The notes beneath the pieces were generated by a model. The model was given only the letters and a program-made list of their open reading frames with translations. It was not told the DNA's origin and searched no databases. The translations under genes were made by a program, and so were the position numbers. Positions 8,853-16,888 of a stretch of 64,000 nucleotides of DNA are shown piece after piece (positions within the stretch are counted from its first letter, which is position 1; each line of letters begins with the position of its first letter). Source of the stretch: Roseivirga echinicomitans (lineage in GTDB: Bacteria > Bacteroidota > Bacteroidia > Cytophagales > Cyclobacteriaceae); the NCBI RefSeq assembly GCF_001592935.1, contig NZ_LRDB01000050.1:558001-622000 (forward strand). The letters run 5' to 3'.

Positions 8853-9434
8853 ATGAGTAATAAGGAAACAGAAACATATTGTCCTAAAAGCCGAGCAGAT
8901 TGGCGACAATGGTTAGCAAGAAACCATGCGTCTGAGCAGTCTGTTTGGCTGGTTTATTTTAGGACATCCACAAAAGTTGCTTCAGTGACTTGGAGTGAGG
9001 CTGTGGATGAGGCCCTTTGCTTTGGGTGGATAGACAGCACCAAAAAGACCATTGACGAAGAAAGGTACATGCAGTATTTCAGCAGAAGAAAGCCGAATAG
9101 CATGTGGTCAAGAGTAAACAAAGAAAAGATCGACCAACTCATTCAAAACAACCAAATGACCCAAGCTGGTTTGGTTAGTATAGCAACCGCAAAACAGAAT
9201 GGTTCTTGGACATTCTTGGATGAAATTGAAGCCCTTGTCATTCCAGACGATTTAGCAGCAGCATTGGCCAATCACCAAGGCGCTATGGACTACTTTGATG
9301 GCCTAAGTAAGTCCGCTAAAAAGATTTTGCTGCACTGGGTAATCTCTGCGAAAAGACCAGAAACCAGACAAAAGAGAGTTTTAGAAATCGCAGAAAACGC
9401 CAGTGAAAACTTGAAACCAAAACAGTTTAGGTAA
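8853..9434 (+). CDS. YdeI/OmpD-associated family protein
   Basis: The 193-residue cytoplasmic protein has the family's N-terminal block (RADWRQWLARNHASEQSVWLV), the core EAVDEALCFGWIDSTKK, followed by YMQYFSRRKPNSMWS, and a C-terminal helical domain (LSKSAKKILLHWVISAKRPETRQKR, shown here in parts). Members are described as bacteriocin-protection/YdeI-like, but biochemical function is not established. It stands alone between two short spacers. Confidence 0.85.
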   Translation: MSNKETETYCPKSRADWRQWLARNHASEQSVWLVYFRTSTKVASVTWSEAVDEALCFGWIDSTKKTIDEERYMQYFSRRKPNSMWSRVNKEKIDQLIQNNQMTQAGLVSIATAKQNGSWTFLDEIEALVIPDDLAAALANHQGAMDYFDGLSKSAKKILLHWVISAKRPETRQKRVLEIAENASENLKPKQFR

Positions 9435-9542
9435 AAACCTCATCACTAATATTATTGGTAAGTTGTAAGGAAGTTTTGATAAATTAAGGAAAATATAAAC
9501 GCCATAAATATGGTGTATATATAAAGCTGGCCTTAATTTGAA

Positions 9543-10595
9543 ATGACTGATACTACAACAAAAACGATAATTTCCATTGACGGAAGAATTCTGTTCTTTG
9601 AGTTGAATCATTTTCTTCGAGATATAGTCAAGGGAGATTGCTGTTTTATATGCGGTGCATCACCCAAAGACAAACAATTCAATGACGAACATGTGATTCC
9701 AGACTGGCTTTTAAAGCGATTCAAACTTCATGACAAAAAGATTATACTTCATAATCAGACAAAGATTCAGTATTCCAAGTATAAAGTTCCATGCTGCGTT
9801 GACTGTAACTCTGAATTAGGGAAACAATTTGAAAAGCCAATTCAACAACTTTTTTCAAAGCCATATAATGAAATGGCAAAAGAAATTAAGGAACAACCAG
9901 AGAAAATAGAATTGGTATATAGATGGCTCTGTTTAATTTACTTTAAAACACACCTCAAGGACACGTTACTCAGAGCCTCATTAGACAAAAGAGGGTTGAA
10001 TCAGTTTATTGGAGATGCTTATACATGGGAGGACTTCCATCATGTTCATTGCTTGATCCGAAGTCATTATACAGGTGCGAGATTGGAGCCGGAGGTTTAC
10101 GGTTCAGTTTATGTCAACCGTATTGTTGAGCTCGAAGGAATTGAGAAATTCGACTACATTGATAATCCGTGGACGAAAGGTGTTATGCTGAGAATCGGAG
10201 ATTTCGCAATTGCATGTATGATTGATGATTCCACAGCCTCTGCCTCACTCTATCATCAAGCGCTGAATAAAATAACCGGGGCTTTAACTATTTATCAATT
10301 TTACGAGGTATTCGCTAATTTCAATTTCCTCAAACTTCATCTCAAACAGCATACAATATATCAATCAGAAATAAACAGAAAAGTTGGATATCGGATTATC
10401 GCCAATCGTCCTGAACGCATTGAACTCCTTCCCGCAGAAGAACGAGCCGGAACGCATGGTGATTTTCTACATCTCTACGTGAAAAGAACGCTTCCAAATA
10501 TGGATGACAGAGAAAAAATCCTAAAAGAGATAGAGGAAGGGAAGAGATCATTTCTTTGGAATGAAAATGGGGAATTCAATGAATACAAAGACTAA
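9543..10595 (+). CDS. HNH-endonuclease-like protein, function unknown
   Basis: This 350-residue protein has a zinc-dependent HNH/treble-clef pattern in its first 100 residues: C34-x2-C37 (CFICGA), E49-H50 in NDEHVIPDWLL, and C85-x2-C88-N89 (CCVDCNSELGKQFEKPI). That spacing and the EH-V/I-P-DW-L phrase fit HNH nucleases with two Cys pairs. The remaining ~250 residues are alpha/beta rich with no motif I know; they could be a target- or partner-recognition domain. There is no methyltransferase or helicase neighbour, so a defence role is only a possibility. A terminator follows at 10626. Confidence 0.6.
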   Translation: MTDTTTKTIISIDGRILFFELNHFLRDIVKGDCCFICGASPKDKQFNDEHVIPDWLLKRFKLHDKKIILHNQTKIQYSKYKVPCCVDCNSELGKQFEKPIQQLFSKPYNEMAKEIKEQPEKIELVYRWLCLIYFKTHLKDTLLRASLDKRGLNQFIGDAYTWEDFHHVHCLIRSHYTGARLEPEVYGSVYVNRIVELEGIEKFDYIDNPWTKGVMLRIGDFAIACMIDDSTASASLYHQALNKITGALTIYQFYEVFANFNFLKLHLKQHTIYQSEINRKVGYRIIANRPERIELLPAEERAGTHGDFLHLYVKRTLPNMDDREKILKEIEEGKRSFLWNENGEFNEYKD

Positions 10596-10625
10596 TACCA
10601 AAAATGACTTTAACCGAGATAAAGC

Positions 10626-10654
10626 AAAGAGACCACCTCTCGGTCGTCTCTTTT
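10626..10654 (+). terminator. Intrinsic terminator after the HNH-like gene
   Basis: AAAGAGACCACC pairs with GGTCGTCTCTTT (one mismatch) around a TCTC loop, followed by a short T-run. Confidence 0.7.
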
Positions 10655-10718
10655 GGATTAGACAGCAGTCAAACACATCTGACCCAGTCTCTTTAATAAT
10701 TCTTGAATACTATTCTAA

Positions 10719-11963
10719 CTACTTCTTTTCAATGATGCTCAAGGTTTGCTCTATCCAATCTGTGTTGGCATCTAGCGTAATCTGCGGAGCAATTCCTTGA
10801 TTTTCATACTTAAGAAAAGAAGCTTGTCTCATATCCGTTGGCATATAAGTAAACATCCCCGATGGCGAAGTGTAGGTTCTACCGTAATTAGTACCATAAG
10901 CCAGCGCTCCATAAGTGGTTTGCCCTAAATGAACCGTGTTCTTCAATTTTCTTAAGCGTCCTGTGGTGAGCTCCCCGTTACTGCCTGTGTAGAAGTTGGT
11001 CAGTATATACACCTGCGCTTTGCTCTTCTTTATGGTCTTTATAATCGGCTTAGATATTTTATCAGAGCCGCCCACGTTGTTTCTCAAATCAACAATCAAG
11101 TAAGGTGCGTTCAGTTCGTTTTCGATTTGAGTGATCAATTGATCTCTATTTTTCCTCATCGAGCTTCTATTAAAGCTGTTCATCCAAACGTATTGCACAT
11201 TCTCATTTAAGCGAGTCAGCTTGAAGTTTTCGGCATCACCAGAAATAACATTTACAATGTCGTAGGCCTCATCCTTCGTTTCTTTTCGGGTAGTAGAAAA
11301 CAACTGCCCATTTTCGAAAAGCTGCTCTTCAGCAAAAACTAGGTTCTTATACAACTGACCGTAGAAGACAATATTAAAGCGTGAAGGCGAGTCGGTTTCC
11401 TTGATGTAAGCATAGATCTGACCAGGCTCCCAAATACTGATCTGGGATTCTAACACCACACCCACCAAGCTATCGGCATCGATACGATACACACCTAATT
11501 TCATTCTGCTGCCCGCATTGTAGATGCCTTCAATACTCGCTGCCGGTTTAGATTTCAGCTGGGTTTTCAATTGCGTTAAATCCAGATCCACCTTGGGGTG
11601 TTTTTTGAAGGTATCGCTGGTTCGGTAGCTCTTTATAAATGTAGAATCGAAGATATCGTCCATCGTATAATCTGGTCTCGGCTCGTACACTTCGGCATGC
11701 TTATCATTCACAAAATGCTCTAGCTGATTGAGCTTCCAAAAGCAATCGACCTTGGTCATCTCATTGGCCATTTCGCCACGGAGTTGTTGGTATAAATTCT
11801 CGAATTCAGTTTTCTTATTTCCTTTTACCTGATGCTTAAATGAGTTCATCCCTTTCATCTGCTCATACACAAAATCGAGTTCGGGTTTGCAATCGCAATT
11901 GGCTTGTGCTGAAAGGTTAAAACTTAAAGTAATAAGGATAATTAGGGTCAGTAAATTTTTCAT
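10719..11963 (-). CDS. S41 family peptidase, secreted
   Basis: The 414-residue product starts at the ATG at 11963, which gives a clear signal peptide (MKNLLTLIILITLSFNLSAQ); the frame extends 34 codons further upstream without a signal. The C-terminal ~150 residues have the tail-specific protease core: APYLIVDLRNNVGG, VYILTNFYTGSNGELTT with the probable nucleophilic Ser in GSNGE, and GQTTYGALAYG. The N-terminal half is a helical region rich in Asp/Lys. Function is probably periplasmic proteolysis, or binding if inactive. It follows the LytTR regulator gene on the same strand by about 100 bases. Confidence 0.78.
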   Translation of the reverse strand: MKNLLTLIILITLSFNLSAQANCDCKPELDFVYEQMKGMNSFKHQVKGNKKTEFENLYQQLRGEMANEMTKVDCFWKLNQLEHFVNDKHAEVYEPRPDYTMDDIFDSTFIKSYRTSDTFKKHPKVDLDLTQLKTQLKSKPAASIEGIYNAGSRMKLGVYRIDADSLVGVVLESQISIWEPGQIYAYIKETDSPSRFNIVFYGQLYKNLVFAEEQLFENGQLFSTTRKETKDEAYDIVNVISGDAENFKLTRLNENVQYVWMNSFNRSSMRKNRDQLITQIENELNAPYLIVDLRNNVGGSDKISKPIIKTIKKSKAQVYILTNFYTGSNGELTTGRLRKLKNTVHLGQTTYGALAYGTNYGRTYTSPSGMFTYMPTDMRQASFLKYENQGIAPQITLDANTDWIEQTLSIIEKK

Positions 11964-11978
11964 ATCTGTTTGTTTATG

Positions 11979-11995
11979 CCCCGAAGCTTCGGGGG
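11979..11995. repeat. Perfect palindrome CCCCGAAGCTTCGGGG in 5' leader
   Basis: This 16-base perfect palindrome lies 15 bases upstream of the S41 gene start. It could form an mRNA hairpin or be a remnant of a dispersed repeat. No T-run follows on the minus strand, so it is not a terminator. Confidence 0.5.
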
Positions 11996-12066
11996 ACTGA
12001 TGACCCAAACGTACAAACAGAAATCGGCCTTGAAACCTATTTAATAAGGCTTGTGGCGAAATCACA

Positions 12067-12864
12067 CTATTCTGTGGCGGAATTGATGGCTGTTTCTACG
12101 GCAGCCTGATAAGTTTTTGAAACGGGCACTTCAAGGTCGCCCGTGAGCATCACATTTACCTTACGGTTTCCGGTTTTCCATTGTCTAAAATGATAAGCAT
12201 TGATCAAGAAAGAGCGGTGGGTTCGGATCAATTCTGGACGTTGCTCCTCCACAGCCGTCAGCTTATTTCTGATCAGCTGTGTCTTTAAATTTCCTCCTTC
12301 ATTAAAAGTCACTTCTACGTAATTATCGGACGACTGAATACAAATAAGGTCGTTCAATTGCAGGCGCAAACTCTCGTAGTTTCCAGTGCCTTTGATTTCG
12401 ATTTTATCATTCTCTAAACGCTTCTCTTTGTACTTACCGAAAGACCAACGGCCAATGGCCACAATAGGAAAAACCGTGAGTGCAGCGGGCAAATAAATGG
12501 CGGTAGCAAAATAAGAAATGGTGTAGGCATATGGGTCTGAGTCCACCACCAAAAAATAGTACACCAAACGGGTGGCAACAAAACCGATAATGATGACGAA
12601 AGACATAAAAGTGAGCTCTGCCCAAACAGGCCACTGCCCCACTTTCTTAAACAACCAATGCTGAAAGGGTAAGCAAATGAGGTAACAAATGGAGCCAAAA
12701 AGACCATAGAGCGGCAGATAAGTCAGCTTCTCATTCAAGTAAAGCTGGCCAACATCAAGCGGCTCTGTAAAGAACAGAAACACAAATACCCACACCGCCA
12801 AGCCCAGGGCAATCAGTACATGATGTTTAATGGAAGGGTCGAAAGGGTAATGCTGCTTTAACAT
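12067..12864 (-). CDS. Membrane-anchored LytTR-type transcriptional regulator
   Basis: The 265 residues comprise four hydrophobic segments (about residues 15-35, 48-70, 80-108, 118-140) followed by a C-terminal LytTR DNA-binding domain: LNDLICIQSSDNYVEVTF, LIRNKLTAVEEQ, LIRTHRSFLINAYH and VPVSKTYQAAVE. Such membrane-LytTR fusions sense envelope or intramembrane signals without a receiver domain. It lies upstream of the S41 peptidase on the same strand, which may be its target. Confidence 0.88.
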   Translation of the reverse strand: MLKQHYPFDPSIKHHVLIALGLAVWVFVFLFFTEPLDVGQLYLNEKLTYLPLYGLFGSICYLICLPFQHWLFKKVGQWPVWAELTFMSFVIIIGFVATRLVYYFLVVDSDPYAYTISYFATAIYLPAALTVFPIVAIGRWSFGKYKEKRLENDKIEIKGTGNYESLRLQLNDLICIQSSDNYVEVTFNEGGNLKTQLIRNKLTAVEEQRPELIRTHRSFLINAYHFRQWKTGNRKVNVMLTGDLEVPVSKTYQAAVETAINSATE

Positions 12865-13007
12865 ATCTGATTTGAGCTTACAATGATATTGGAAAAGCCG
12901 CTCTTTTCAAGGTTGAAAACTATAAAGTTTAATCCCCTGAGGTTAATCGGCTAGTGGTATTAGAGCTGATGAAGACTTGTTCAACAGACTATCTTTTCTT
13001 CCAGTCT

Positions 13008-14126
13008 CTATTTCTTTTTGGGGAGGTAATTTGAAGGCAGCATTTCGTATACACCTTGGTTGGCCAAATAACCAAAGGTCATAATGGATAACGGATCTTT
13101 CAGCACACCATTAGGATAAACAATGGCCCTTGTCCCAATCACCTTTAAGTAGCTCAGAGGAGTGGTTTCTAACTCTTCAGTCCCAGGACCTACATAGAAA
13201 ACCTCAATCACGCCATCAAAGCTCAATTCATAGAATTCCTTTTGTTCATTATAAATCAAATGAACATTTGCTGCTGACTTTTCCGTTGCCTCCATTCTGA
13301 TCACATCAGTCTTTCTATCCATTTTCTTGGAGTCGAAAGAAGAAGGATTATAGTTCGTGACATTGGCTAAAAAATTCTCTTCGGCTACTTTATTTTCTAT
13401 TAAACTCAATAGAAAATGTCTTAAAGAACCATAATACGCCTTCTCTCGGTTGGCATCCCATTGCTTTTGTTGCTCATTATTCTCAGGCTCCATTTCAGTA
13501 AATACGGGGTAACCAAAGAAGGATTTGGCCTTGTCGGCCATATAAAAGGAAAAATTGTAGTAATTGATCTCATAGCCTAAATAACGGTTAACGAAATTGA
13601 GGTCATAGTTTGCGCTATAAATTGTGCTTTTAGAAGTCAAATCTTTTAGGTCAATGATTTCGTTATTGGTCACTTCAATATCCTTGTCATCATAGTCATT
13701 GCCTAAAACCATATCCATAAAATCACCTAACTCTCTTCGCCTTTTTCGGGCTACTTTACCTTTGCCCTTGGTATTTATTTCCACTTGGTCTAGCTCAACT
13801 ACTGCTAAATCCAGCTTTATAATTAAAGATTCAGGGAGTCGCTTTGGGTCATAGACCAATATTCTGTTGTCATAAGCAATGTGAGAAACCACAATATTGA
13901 GCGTTTCATTGGGCAAGTTCTTGATCTCAAAAAAACCATCTTTGTCCGTAATACTACCAATGGATGTCCCAACCAAAGCCACAGTACAAAAGCTAATGGG
14001 GTTTCCACTCTCCTTCTCAACGATTCTTCCTTTCAGTACTCCAGATTGACCAAAACCCACTTGTGACCCTAAAGCCAGGCCACTCATCATGAGTATCAAA
14101 TTGAAGAGGGATTTAAATCTTACCAT
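13008..14126 (-). CDS. Carboxypeptidase-regulatory-like domain protein, exported
   Basis: The 372-residue product has a signal peptide (to about residue 26, GFGQ) followed by a CarboxypepD_reg-like beta-sandwich: GVLKGRIVEKESGNPISFC, SIGSITDKDGFFEIKNLP and VSHIAYDN. The remaining ~260 residues form an uncharacterised domain seen in Bacteroidota surface proteins, with FYELSFDGVIEVFYVG and YLKVIGTRAIVYPNG near the end. Its start lies two bases after the end of the MG2-type gene, so the two are translated as a pair and probably work together at the outer membrane. Confidence 0.78.
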   Translation of the reverse strand: MVRFKSLFNLILMMSGLALGSQVGFGQSGVLKGRIVEKESGNPISFCTVALVGTSIGSITDKDGFFEIKNLPNETLNIVVSHIAYDNRILVYDPKRLPESLIIKLDLAVVELDQVEINTKGKGKVARKRRRELGDFMDMVLGNDYDDKDIEVTNNEIIDLKDLTSKSTIYSANYDLNFVNRYLGYEINYYNFSFYMADKAKSFFGYPVFTEMEPENNEQQKQWDANREKAYYGSLRHFLLSLIENKVAEENFLANVTNYNPSSFDSKKMDRKTDVIRMEATEKSAANVHLIYNEQKEFYELSFDGVIEVFYVGPGTEELETTPLSYLKVIGTRAIVYPNGVLKDPLSIMTFGYLANQGVYEMLPSNYLPKKK

Positions 14127-14128
14127 TA

Positions 14129-16585
14129 TTATTTCTTTTCGATTTTATAGCCTTTCACCAAATGAAAGGGTTCACCTGACATTGAAAGTCCTTGAACATC
14201 AATCATCACTTCTGTATCCATATCGCTGTTCCAATAGTCAAATGATATTTCACCGTCTTCAATCAACAACATCGGTTTCCAGAAAAGCACTACCCTACGG
14301 TCTGGTTGGTTATGTATTGGTTCCTTTACATCATATTTGGGTGCATAGAACTCTCTAGGTTGATCATAGCCATTCTTTAGCTTTTTCGTAATTACATTTT
14401 TAGCCCCCTCCTCTTTAGAATAAAAAGCCAATAACCAACCTAACTGCTGACCACCAACTGCAGAATCAGAATAATAAGCTTCTACACGATCAATCATTTT
14501 TGGCGACATGGAAACTATTTGATCATAGGTGATGAGTTTATCATCCAATAAAAGCCGAGGCATACCCTCGTTCCCTTCACCACCTGGGTTTACAATGGTA
14601 ATATAATTAGTCATTCGACCAGCGCCATCGAATGTGGCTAGATTATCCTGACTACCACTATTACCAGCAATATTGGTTCTAAAACCAGGGATTCTGTTTT
14701 CTAAAGCATCAAGCGGATTGATATAGGTCTTTATATTGATATCGTTGAAATTGATTACATGATTGCTCACTCCATAAGTACTAGTAGCCATTCGAGAAAC
14801 AGTTTCCCCTCGCTTTTTCCCCTCCACCGTCACGGAACCAAGGTCTCTGAACATCAGGGAGTCAAACCCATAAGTGACCACATAGGATTTACGGAAGTCA
14901 CTTTTTTCAGAGTAACTTTTAATCTCTTCTGGTTTAATCTCCTGTGTTTCAAAACGTGATTTAAAAGCCTCTGTCAATGATGATGTATTGAAAGTACTGT
15001 CCAACACAATTTTCACATACTTATCGCCCTTACGCCCCGTACCACGCAAAACCACCTCGTCCGTATTTGAATATTTTAGGTTATTAAAACTAAAATATCC
15101 TTCATCATCTGTCTCAGTATCATTGAATAATTCAGCATCACTCGTTTGCCTAAATATGGCAACCTTGCCTTCCGCCTCTGGTTTCTTTCCTGTAGATTTC
15201 ATCAATCTTCCTTTTACAGTAAGTCCTTTCTCCGCTTGGTATTCTGCCTGAGGCAACTCTTGGAGAATTTCATCCCATGAAAAACGAGTCCAGCCATTAG
15301 TCATCATTACTAAATCCAGATGGGATTTTGCTTCTTCATTAGCCCTATCGAAGTAATACATAGGATTATCTACATAGCCCTTAAGGTCCGAAGTGAGGAA
15401 TAAATCAGAGTAAATAGTTTGGCTTGGTGCTCTGTCAAATGTTTGGCCGAGATCTAAAACACTTACAGAAAACAAACCCTCAACAGGCATTCCATTTGAC
15501 TCTTTTACATTGATTTTAGCCGACACTTTACTTCTAGGTGCATAAACTTCCTGATCGGTGCTTACTGTGATTTTTCCTTTGGGATTATCCACAAAAATGA
15601 GTCGTTTCAAAACAACATTTGCCTTGCTATCAAATAAAGTGATATGCGAAATTCCATTTGGAAAGTGGATTTTAGGTAAGGTAATCAGGTTCTCTTTTTC
15701 TGTAAGTTTGGGCTCAAGCGCGTAAATCACCTGCCTTTTGGAATGGACCATTAAAGTATAGGTTTGAGCCCTGTCAGTTTTCTCATTCGACCTCAACACC
15801 ACTTTTAAAAGATTGGTATTGCTATTATCCACTTCAATAATAAAGCCTCTATCTTCCACAGTTTGCAAAGGGAAGCTTACTGAACTGCCTTCAATTTTGG
15901 CACTGTACTTCTTCCCCATTTCTGGTGTGAATGAGAAAACGCCCATTCCGTCATGCTCTGTTTTAAACTCTGCAATTTCGTTACCCGACTCGTCAGTCAC
16001 TTGACCCAAAACTGAAATACCTCTACCAGAAATATCAATGGCTTTAAAAGCAACTCTGCTCTTTACATTATCGACTAAATGTCCACCTTCAGGAAAAAAC
16101 TGCACATCAATCTCGCCACTCTTCACTTCGGTGGGAGCCCATGAGTCACCCATCACCACCAATTTCTTTTCGAACATAAAAGCCTCATCGAAATTCTTCA
16201 TCCAATTGGTGTAAGCCTTCAAAACGTAAACTCCAGGCTTCAGGTCTTTGGGTAAATCAATATTACCATTTCCAAAGCCACCATTCGAATACACTTTTCG
16301 CTGTACTAGAAGTTTGTGTTCCGAATCATACAAATCGATCATAATCACACCACTCATTCCCGAAGGTTCATGACTTTGACCATCTACCAAATAGGCTTGA
16401 AACCATAGCATCTCTCCTGGCGAATAGTATTTCCTATCCGTGTGCACATATACTTTTTCAACTGGAAAAGACTCGTTGTAACCTTCAAGAGATTGGTTAA
16501 CCGCTTCAATCACCGAAACCTCTTGAGCCAAAAGCAAATAGCTCTTGCAGATCAAAAGAAAGAAAAGGGTCAGTTTATATTTCAT
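14129..16585 (-). CDS. MG2/TonB-plug-like outer surface protein
   Basis: The 818-residue secreted protein (signal MKYKLTLFFLLICKSYLLLAQ split around residue 21) begins with an alpha-2-macroglobulin MG2-like domain: VYVHTDRKYYSPGEMLWFQAY. Further beta-sandwich domains follow (VYAPRSKVSAKINV, LTVKGRLMKSTGKKPEA). Residues ~640-740 resemble a TonB-receptor plug (IPGFRTNIAG, PRLLLDDKLITYDQI, MIDRVEAYY), but no beta-barrel follows. Proteins of this architecture are frequent in Bacteroidota and of unknown function. It leads a two-gene unit with the regulatory-domain gene. Confidence 0.75.
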   Translation of the reverse strand: MKYKLTLFFLLICKSYLLLAQEVSVIEAVNQSLEGYNESFPVEKVYVHTDRKYYSPGEMLWFQAYLVDGQSHEPSGMSGVIMIDLYDSEHKLLVQRKVYSNGGFGNGNIDLPKDLKPGVYVLKAYTNWMKNFDEAFMFEKKLVVMGDSWAPTEVKSGEIDVQFFPEGGHLVDNVKSRVAFKAIDISGRGISVLGQVTDESGNEIAEFKTEHDGMGVFSFTPEMGKKYSAKIEGSSVSFPLQTVEDRGFIIEVDNSNTNLLKVVLRSNEKTDRAQTYTLMVHSKRQVIYALEPKLTEKENLITLPKIHFPNGISHITLFDSKANVVLKRLIFVDNPKGKITVSTDQEVYAPRSKVSAKINVKESNGMPVEGLFSVSVLDLGQTFDRAPSQTIYSDLFLTSDLKGYVDNPMYYFDRANEEAKSHLDLVMMTNGWTRFSWDEILQELPQAEYQAEKGLTVKGRLMKSTGKKPEAEGKVAIFRQTSDAELFNDTETDDEGYFSFNNLKYSNTDEVVLRGTGRKGDKYVKIVLDSTFNTSSLTEAFKSRFETQEIKPEEIKSYSEKSDFRKSYVVTYGFDSLMFRDLGSVTVEGKKRGETVSRMATSTYGVSNHVINFNDINIKTYINPLDALENRIPGFRTNIAGNSGSQDNLATFDGAGRMTNYITIVNPGGEGNEGMPRLLLDDKLITYDQIVSMSPKMIDRVEAYYSDSAVGGQQLGWLLAFYSKEEGAKNVITKKLKNGYDQPREFYAPKYDVKEPIHNQPDRRVVLFWKPMLLIEDGEISFDYWNSDMDTEVMIDVQGLSMSGEPFHLVKGYKIEKK

Positions 16586-16618
16586 CAGGTTTAGTAAAGG
16601 TTGAAATCAAGAACTACA

Positions 16619-16651
16619 CAAAAATAAAAAACAACGTAAAAATTAGTTCAA
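16619..16651 (-). promoter_or_regulatory. Candidate promoter for the MG2-type gene pair
   Basis: On the minus strand TTG (16651-16649), 22 bases, then TATTTTTG (16626-16619), a full TAnnTTTG match with slightly long spacing. It lies about 34 bases before the ATG at 16585. Confidence 0.45.
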
Positions 16652-16775
16652 TGTATTGAGTTACAACCTCATTTCAAAACTATAAAACACTTTATAATTC
16701 GAATGACCTTATTAAGATTAAATTTTTTATGCTAAAAATGATTTTTGAAAGAACTCCATACTAATGCTCAAAACC

Positions 16776-16813
16776 TTTCACTCTACTACTTTTTGAAAAG
16801 TAATAGAGTGAAA
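16776..16813. terminator. Long inverted repeat, possible terminator of the permease operon
   Basis: Arms TTTCACTCTACTACTTTT / AAAAGTAATAGAGTGAAA pair with one mismatch. It lies in the 303-base spacer (16586-16888) downstream of the minus-strand permease gene. There is only a weak T-run on that strand, so terminator function is uncertain. Apart from this and the promoter above, the spacer holds nothing I recognise. Confidence 0.5.
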
Positions 16814-16888
16814 AATTCTTCTACATGTATGGGCTACAATTTAAAAAACAGGATTAAGAAGCTCTGAAGGACAAAAATCCATTGACAG

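Noticed and set aside
9543-10595. Restriction-modification system around the HNH-like gene
   Set aside because: Neighbours are a YdeI-like protein and an S41 peptidase; no methyltransferase or specificity gene is present.
11964-12065. N-terminal extension of the S41 peptidase
   Set aside because: It has no signal peptide and passes through the CCCCGAAGCTTCGGGG palindrome; the inner ATG begins a clear signal peptide.
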